A stretch of 5,267 nt of DNA from JBKJTP01 sp046590195 (GTDB lineage Bacteria; Bacteroidota; Ignavibacteria; Palsa-1295), in assembly GCA_046590195.1 (NCBI GenBank), contig JBKJTP010000220.1, positions 1 to 5,267 of the forward strand, in the 5' to 3' direction. The notes below the pieces were generated by a model. That model made no database searches and was not told where the DNA came from. It saw only the letters and a program-made list of their open reading frames with translations. Below, piece by piece: positions 1 through 3,168 of the stretch. The position numbers were made by a program, and so were the translations under genes. Each line of letters begins with the position of its first letter. Position 1 is the stretch's first letter.

Positions 1-27
1 GATCTTCATGTTAGCTTTGGAATTCAT
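1..27 (-). CDS. Start of an unidentified gene, cut by the window edge
   Basis: Only nine codons are visible (MNSKANMKI), too few to name a product. The call rests on position and translation signals: an ATG lies 14 bases after the anti-sigma stop codon, and a clear Shine-Dalgarno AGGAG (34-38) sits six bases before it. A second in-frame ATG at codon 7 (MKI) is further from this site, so the first is preferred. The close spacing suggests it is the third gene of the sigma/anti-sigma operon. The lysine-containing N-terminus could begin a signal peptide, but the hydrophobic core that would show this is outside the window. Confidence 0.55.
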
Positions 28-41
28 AGCTCTCTCCTCTC

Positions 42-284
42 TTATTGTTCCGTTGTCAATCCTTCATCACGCAGCCGCTGCAGCACAAGACTGTGCAGGT
101 CCTGCGGCAGCTCTGCATTGTACGCTTTGTAGCAGCCGATCGTCAATCCGAGTGAATGCCTGAACTCGCTGCACGCAACACAGTTGTCGAGATGCTCTCG
201 CACTAGCTCGCACTGAGCCTCGTTCTCCTGCAATTGCAGATCCTCTGATAACCTCTTCCGAACATCCTTACAGGTGATCGTCAT
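42..284 (-). CDS. Zinc-finger (ZAS-type) anti-sigma factor, soluble
   Basis: This 80-residue protein probably binds and holds inactive the ECF sigma factor encoded just upstream. The key motif is His31-x3-Cys35-x2-Cys38, the signature of zinc-binding anti-sigma domains (zf-HC2/ZAS). Cys5 or Cys25 is the likely fourth zinc ligand; Cys5 sits where most family members have one. There is no hydrophobic segment long enough to cross a membrane, so it should be a cytoplasmic protein, unlike the many family members with a membrane and periplasmic sensor part. Its ATG overlaps the sigma stop codon (ATGA), and a strong Shine-Dalgarno GGAGGG (291-296) lies six bases upstream inside the sigma gene, so translation is probably coupled. 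An extra Cys51 is present. In soluble ZAS proteins such as RsrA, thiol oxidation releases zinc and the sigma factor; whether this one senses redox state is inference. The identity of the sensed signal cannot be read from the sequence. Confidence 0.85.
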   Translation of the reverse strand: MTITCKDVRKRLSEDLQLQENEAQCELVREHLDNCVACSEFRHSLGLTIGCYKAYNAELPQDLHSLVLQRLRDEGLTTEQ

Positions 285-904
285 AGCTTTCCCTCCATAT
301 AGTCACCGAGTCGATCGCGCAAGAAAACTCGCGCTCTTCGAAGCCGCGATTTTACTGCCGGGATGCTAAGCTTTAGCACTTGTGCAGTCTCCTCTGCGGA
401 AAGTTCTTCCAGGTCTCGCAGTACGAACACGATCCGATAGTCGAGTGGCAATGCCTGAATGGCTTCATCCAGCTTGGCCTCGAGCTCGTTGTTCAATACA
501 GCGTGCTCAGAACTCTCCTGCGCCTGGATCGAATGCGCTTGAATCGCGACCGAAGAGAGCTCGATCGACTCAAGCTTCTCGTCCTGCGCTTCCTTGCGGC
601 GTTGCATCAGGCAGTTGTTCGTAACAACTGCGTAGAGCCACGTCGTGAAACTCGATCTTCGGTCAAATTGCGAAAGCTTCCGGATCACATTCACAAACGT
701 CTCTTGAACGGTCTCCTTTGCTCGCTCCTCGTTCCTGCAAACCCGAAACGCGAACTTGAAGACGGTCTCCTCGTATGCACGCATTAGTGCTGCTAGGGCA
801 AGACCATCCCCCCGAATGGCTCGGTCGAGAATATCGTCGTCTACCGCCGCAATTCGGCCCTCACTCGACATTGCTGGGCTTGATGTTCGTTGCTCACTTC
901 TCAT
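281..904 (-). CDS. ECF-family RNA polymerase sigma factor
   Basis: This 207-residue protein is an extracytoplasmic-function sigma-70 factor that would direct RNA polymerase to a stress or envelope regulon. Region 2 spans about residues 39-105, with the core-binding and -10-recognition helices (around ETVQETFVNVIRKL and FTTWLYAVVTN). A charged and Gln/Ser-rich linker follows, then region 4 at about 143-196, with the ALPLDYRIVFVLRDLEELS stretch and the helix-turn-helix around AQVLKLSIPAVKSRLRRAR that reads the -35 element. Both regions are complete and in frame. The first ~25 residues are not conserved. Start choice is uncertain: the ATG at 904 and another at 871 (residue 12) both lack a Shine-Dalgarno. 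With the promoter candidate at 916-946, the 904 start would be almost leaderless. The gene overlaps the anti-sigma gene by four bases, the usual arrangement for a sigma/regulator pair. Its target promoters are unknown. Confidence 0.93.
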   Translation of the reverse strand: MRSEQRTSSPAMSSEGRIAAVDDDILDRAIRGDGLALAALMRAYEETVFKFAFRVCRNEERAKETVQETFVNVIRKLSQFDRRSSFTTWLYAVVTNNCLMQRRKEAQDEKLESIELSSVAIQAHSIQAQESSEHAVLNNELEAKLDEAIQALPLDYRIVFVLRDLEELSAEETAQVLKLSIPAVKSRLRRARVFLRDRLGDYMEGKL

Positions 905-915
905 GTTAGATGCAA

Positions 916-946
916 CAAATTGAAGGAGGATTCAGGCAAAATCAAA
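916..946 (-). promoter_or_regulatory. Candidate Bacteroidota-type promoter for the sigma/anti-sigma operon
   Basis: On the minus strand TTTG (946-943) is followed by exactly 19 bases and then TCAATTTG (923-916), which matches the Bacteroidota housekeeping pattern TTTG-N19-TAnnTTTG at all fixed positions but one (C for A). A transcript would start roughly 5-7 bases before the ATG at 904. The -33 element lies inside the T-run of the upstream terminator. The gap is AT-rich, so a chance match is possible, and use of this promoter type depends on the lineage guess being right. Confidence 0.35.
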
Positions 947-970
947 AAACAATGAGCCCGTAGGCTCATT
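944..970 (-). terminator. Intrinsic terminator of the persulfide dioxygenase-exporter operon
   Basis: An 8-bp perfect stem (AATGAGCC with GGCTCATT, 951-958 and 963-970) closes a four-base loop. Read on the minus strand the loop is TACG closed by a C-G pair, a UNCG-type tetraloop known to be very stable. It is followed by GTTTTTTGATTTTG. It lies 11 bases after the exporter stop codon. In the plus direction the stem is followed by CTCATCC and no T-run, so it works in one direction only. Confidence 0.88.
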
Positions 971-981
971 CTCATCCAATC

Positions 982-1746
982 TCACAATATTACTCTCAGT
1001 ATCATTTGCAGCCCTACTCCGAGGATCAGTAATCCCAGCAGAAGCTTAAGCTGCTTGACGTGAAGTTTGTGACTGAACTCACTTCCGATCTTCGCTCCAG
1101 GGATCGCGGCTGCGGCGGCCGCGATCGAGATCAAATATGGTACTTGTCCCGTGATGGCTTTACCGATACTTGCTGATAGTGCGGCGAGCATGACCACGCC
1201 GAGCGTCGTGCCGATCGTAATACGCGTTGGTACTCGCATAAAGATCATGAGAAGTGGTTGTACCAGGAATCCGCCCGGCGCACCCACCATACCTCCGAAG
1301 AACCCGACACTAGTACCAATGAGAACCGATTTTCCAGGGTGCACTGTGAATTCGGTGGGCTCTTCGTATTTACGTTGTAACAACAACAACGCACCACCTG
1401 CCGCGGCCATCAGACCGAAGATCGTTGTGAGTGTGTCGCCCGAGACGGATTTGGAGAAGATAGCACCTACCAACGCTGCACTCACCATCGGCACGCCGAT
1501 CAGCAACGCGAGTCGCTTATTGAACCCACCCTTTTTGTGATGGGTGAATGCAGACATCGCTGCGGCGAAGAACACCTGCACGCTGGTCATGCCAGTGATC
1601 TCCGCGACAGAAAGTTCTACACCGAATAGAGGCGGCACATACAGATACATCGGTATCAGCAGAACAGCGCCGCCGATCCCGAGTGTACCTGATACGATAC
1701 TAGTAAGAAATGATATCGCAGCAATGACGAGCAGTTGCTCGATCAT
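982..1746 (-). CDS. TauE/SafE family membrane exporter (probable sulfite/thiosulfate or related anion)
   Basis: This 254-residue, very hydrophobic protein belongs to the TauE/SafE (DUF81) permeases of the inner membrane. It has the expected length and about seven or eight membrane segments, arranged as two related halves. Each half carries the family's glycine motif in an early helix: GIGGAVLLIP at about 23-32 and GAPGGFLVQPLL at about 155-166. Other family hallmarks are the HHKKGGFN loop at about 69-76 and the PGAKIGSEFSHKL segment at about 216-228. The ATG overlaps the stop codon of the persulfide dioxygenase-rhodanese gene (ATGA), so the two are co-transcribed and probably translationally coupled. 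The family contains exporters of sulfite, sulfoacetate and other sulfur anions as well as many proteins of unknown substrate. Linkage to a persulfide dioxygenase makes export of sulfite or thiosulfate the best inference. The staphylococcal cst locus has a comparable TauE/persulfide dioxygenase pairing. Confidence 0.88.
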   Translation of the reverse strand: MIEQLLVIAAISFLTSIVSGTLGIGGAVLLIPMYLYVPPLFGVELSVAEITGMTSVQVFFAAAMSAFTHHKKGGFNKRLALLIGVPMVSAALVGAIFSKSVSGDTLTTIFGLMAAAGGALLLLQRKYEEPTEFTVHPGKSVLIGTSVGFFGGMVGAPGGFLVQPLLMIFMRVPTRITIGTTLGVVMLAALSASIGKAITGQVPYLISIAAAAAAIPGAKIGSEFSHKLHVKQLKLLLGLLILGVGLQMILRVIL

Positions 1747-2846
1747 GCCGAGGTCTTCTCAGTCTTGACAACCGGTAAACCCTTGTCGATCCAGCCGCCT
1801 GTGCCACCTGTGAGGTTATAGACGTTGTTGAAGCCGTTTGAGCAAAGGATGTGAGCCGCCTCGGATGAACGACCACCCTTCTGACAAATCGCGATTATCG
1901 TCTTCCCTTTAGGTACTTCCGCGAGACGGGTTGCGAGCTGACCGACAGGGATATTAGCATTCACGCCCTCGATCTTTCCGATGGTTGAGAGCTCTTGTGG
2001 CTCACGCACATCGAGCAGATAGATCGACGGATCATTCTTGCTCATCTCGATCAACTGTTGCGGATCGATATTCTTGAACTTCTCCGTACCCATCGAAACG
2101 CGTGCAGCGCCGCACTGCAATACGACCTTGCCACCCTGCGCATCCGCGATCGGCGGGAAGAAATCCTTCACGAAGTTCACGAATCCTTCTTTGCTCTTCT
2201 GCAGCAGGAATTCATTCGTCTTGCGTTCTTCTCCAAGATAAACAAATACGTTATTTTCGTAATCGTGGCCGGGATAGATCTTCGTGTCGTCGTTGAACTG
2301 CAGGATCTTGTTATACAAGCTATCGTACTGCTGCTCAGCGCTGCCACCCGGGAGATCGCTGCGGCCAGCTTGACCAACGAGCAATAGATCGCCGGTGAAG
2401 AGATTGCCTTGGAAGTAGATCGCGATGTGATTATCGGTATGTCCTGGCGTGTGGATGATGCCTAGCGTCGTCTCGCCAAGTTCAAGCGTGTCGCCTTCGT
2501 TGACATAGACATCGATCTCGACCGCCGCATTCGATCGTAGCGTATCGCCAATACCAAACTTGTCCCCCTGTTCAACAACCTTCCACTTATCCTTCGTGAA
2601 TTCGTGCATGACAACGGTGGCACCCTCAAGCTTCTGCAATTCTTTCGAAGCCGATACGTGATCAACATGCGTATGCGTATCAATGACATATTCGAGATTC
2701 AGTCCTTGTGACACGAGCTTCTGTTGGATGATCGCGAGATCCGCGATATTCGGATCGATTATGGCCGCAAGCCTTGTAGCCGAGTCTGTGATGAGATAAC
2801 TCAGTGTACCTGTGCCGTCGGTCGAGCGGATCTGTTCAATAGCCAT
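1743..2846 (-). CDS. Persulfide dioxygenase-rhodanese fusion (ETHE1-like MBL fold plus rhodanese)
   Basis: This 367-residue cytoplasmic enzyme joins two sulfur-handling domains. Residues ~1-232 are a metallo-beta-lactamase fold of the ETHE1/persulfide dioxygenase type. The iron-binding set is visible: T57-H-T-H-V-D-H63, His136 in TPGHTDNH, Asp153 in FTGDLLL and His194 in YPGHDYENN, with the GRSD signature at 161-164. Residues ~256-360 are a single rhodanese domain with the active-site loop CQKGGRS starting at Cys321 and the LLDVREPQE motif at about 277-285. The dioxygenase would oxidise glutathione- or other low-molecular-weight persulfide to sulfite, and the rhodanese would exchange sulfur between thiosulfate, sulfite and thiol persulfide. 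Length and order match known PDO-rhodanese fusions such as the Burkholderia PRF enzyme; CstB has an additional rhodanese-like domain. I chose the ATG at 2846 because it begins right at the conserved domain (MAIEQIRS). The frame stays open to 3068, but that extension would read through a terminator and a tRNA gene. No Shine-Dalgarno is seen. It is the first gene of an operon with the exporter. Confidence 0.92.
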   Translation of the reverse strand: MAIEQIRSTDGTGTLSYLITDSATRLAAIIDPNIADLAIIQQKLVSQGLNLEYVIDTHTHVDHVSASKELQKLEGATVVMHEFTKDKWKVVEQGDKFGIGDTLRSNAAVEIDVYVNEGDTLELGETTLGIIHTPGHTDNHIAIYFQGNLFTGDLLLVGQAGRSDLPGGSAEQQYDSLYNKILQFNDDTKIYPGHDYENNVFVYLGEERKTNEFLLQKSKEGFVNFVKDFFPPIADAQGGKVVLQCGAARVSMGTEKFKNIDPQQLIEMSKNDPSIYLLDVREPQELSTIGKIEGVNANIPVGQLATRLAEVPKGKTIIAICQKGGRSSEAAHILCSNGFNNVYNLTGGTGGWIDKGLPVVKTEKTSA

Positions 2847-2868
2847 TGTACTAATCGTAATATTCTGG

Positions 2869-2920
2869 TTCAGAGCAAGTCCAGTTATAACAGTCCCGGC
2901 ATCGACAGAATTCAGAGCAA
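2869..2920. repeat. Pair of 10-bp direct repeats upstream of the persulfide dioxygenase gene
   Basis: TTCAGAGCAA occurs exactly at 2869-2878 and again at 2911-2920 (plus-strand reading). The two copies are 42 bases apart, about four DNA turns, so they face the same side of the helix. They flank a TATAAC sequence on the minus strand (2889-2884) that could serve as a -10 element, although no convincing -35 partner is seen. The site lies between the tRNA terminator and the start codon at 2846, where a regulator of the sulfur operon would be expected to bind. Operator function is inference; no regulator gene lies in the window beside it. Confidence 0.4.
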
Positions 2921-2958
2921 ACAGAAAAGCCGACCCTGAGGGTCGGCTTCTGTTTTTT
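2921..2958. terminator. Bidirectional hairpin terminator after the tRNA gene
   Basis: A perfect 10-bp GC-rich stem (AAGCCGACCC with GGGTCGGCTT, 2927-2936 and 2940-2949) closes a three-base loop. The stem can be extended by ACAG/CTGT (2921-2924 with 2950-2953) across a two-base bulge. On the minus strand it starts 13 bases after the tRNA end and is followed by TTCTGTTTG, so it should end the tRNA transcript and separate it from the sulfur operon. On the plus strand it is followed directly by a T-run (2953-2958), which is the better tail, although no plus-strand gene precedes it. Confidence 0.85.
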
Positions 2959-2961
2959 ATG

Positions 2962-3037
2962 TGGGCGGGGAGGGATTCGAACCCCCGACCTACTCGGTGT
3001 AAACGAGTCGCTCTAAACCAGCTGAGACTAACCGCCC
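2962..3037 (-). tRNA. tRNA-Val, anticodon TAC
   Basis: The gene is 76 bases without the CCA end, which is not encoded (the base after A73 starts CAT). The acceptor stem begins GGGCGG and pairs with CCGCCC. The anticodon stem is ACTCG/CGAGT around the loop TTTACAC, giving anticodon TAC, which reads GTA and related valine codons. The T-arm has five G residues, loop TTCGAAT and CCCTC. The variable loop is AGGTC. Two oddities are visible. The seventh acceptor pair is U-C, a mismatch. There is also one extra T between G10 and the CTC of the D-stem, so the stem is either bulged or only three pairs long. The D-loop keeps the normal GG pair. The gene probably has its own promoter (3041-3071) and ends in the hairpin at 2921-2958. 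The identity is secure; full function is likely but the oddities deserve a check. Confidence 0.95.
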
Positions 3038-3040
3038 ATT

Positions 3041-3071
3041 CAATTGTAGCCAGCCCGAAGCGCTTCACAGA
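3041..3071 (-). promoter_or_regulatory. Candidate promoter of the tRNA-Val gene
   Basis: On the minus strand TCTG (3071-3068), a 19-base spacer and TACAATTG (3048-3041) lie directly before the tRNA. This matches the Bacteroidota TTTG-N19-TAnnTTTG pattern with one mismatch in each box. TACAAT is also a good ordinary -10 hexamer, though the -35 for that reading is poor. The box ends only three bases before the tRNA's first base, so the transcript would start at or next to the mature 5' end. A perfect 10-bp palindrome, GAAGCGCTTC (3057-3066), occupies the spacer. Confidence 0.5.
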
Positions 3072-3129
3072 ATTGCTTCTTGCTGGGCATGAGTAAACAA
3101 GGTCAAGCCGAAATTGTCTCCGGATTCTG

Positions 3130-3161
3130 AAAAAATCTTGATGGCTAACGCAATAGCTACC
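3130..3161 (-). terminator. Possible intrinsic terminator after the T9SS-type surface protein gene
   Basis: Read on the minus strand, an imperfect 8-pair hairpin (GGTAGCTA with TAGCCATC, one A-C mismatch and one G-T pair, six-base loop) starts eight bases after the stop codon. Three bases after its stem comes a run of six T (3130-3135). The stem is weak in G and C, so termination may be partial. Nothing else in the gap between this gene and the tRNA stands out. Confidence 0.45.
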
Positions 3162-3168
3162 CGAAAAC

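Noticed and set aside
380..787. Plus-strand open frame of 135 codons opposite the sigma factor
   Set aside because: It is antisense to a clearly conserved sigma factor and its product has no recognisable domain. It is a shadow of the real gene.
922..930. AGGAGG-like ribosome site on the plus strand
   Set aside because: The only nearby plus-strand ATG (952) opens a frame of three codons, so no gene follows.
3057..3066. Palindrome GAAGCGCTTC as an operator for the tRNA
   Set aside because: A single 10-bp palindrome in a promoter spacer is weak evidence and tRNA genes rarely have operators; it is only mentioned with the promoter.
2847..3068. In-frame N-terminal extension of the persulfide dioxygenase gene to an ATG at 3068 (441 residues)
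   Set aside because: It would translate through a terminator hairpin and the whole tRNA-Val gene, and the extra 74 residues resemble no domain. The conserved domain starts at the ATG at 2846.
3040..3090. Tiny minus-strand frame MPSKKQFCEALRAGYN just before the tRNA
   Set aside because: There is no ribosome site, it is only 16 residues, and it overlaps the tRNA promoter candidate; chance is enough.
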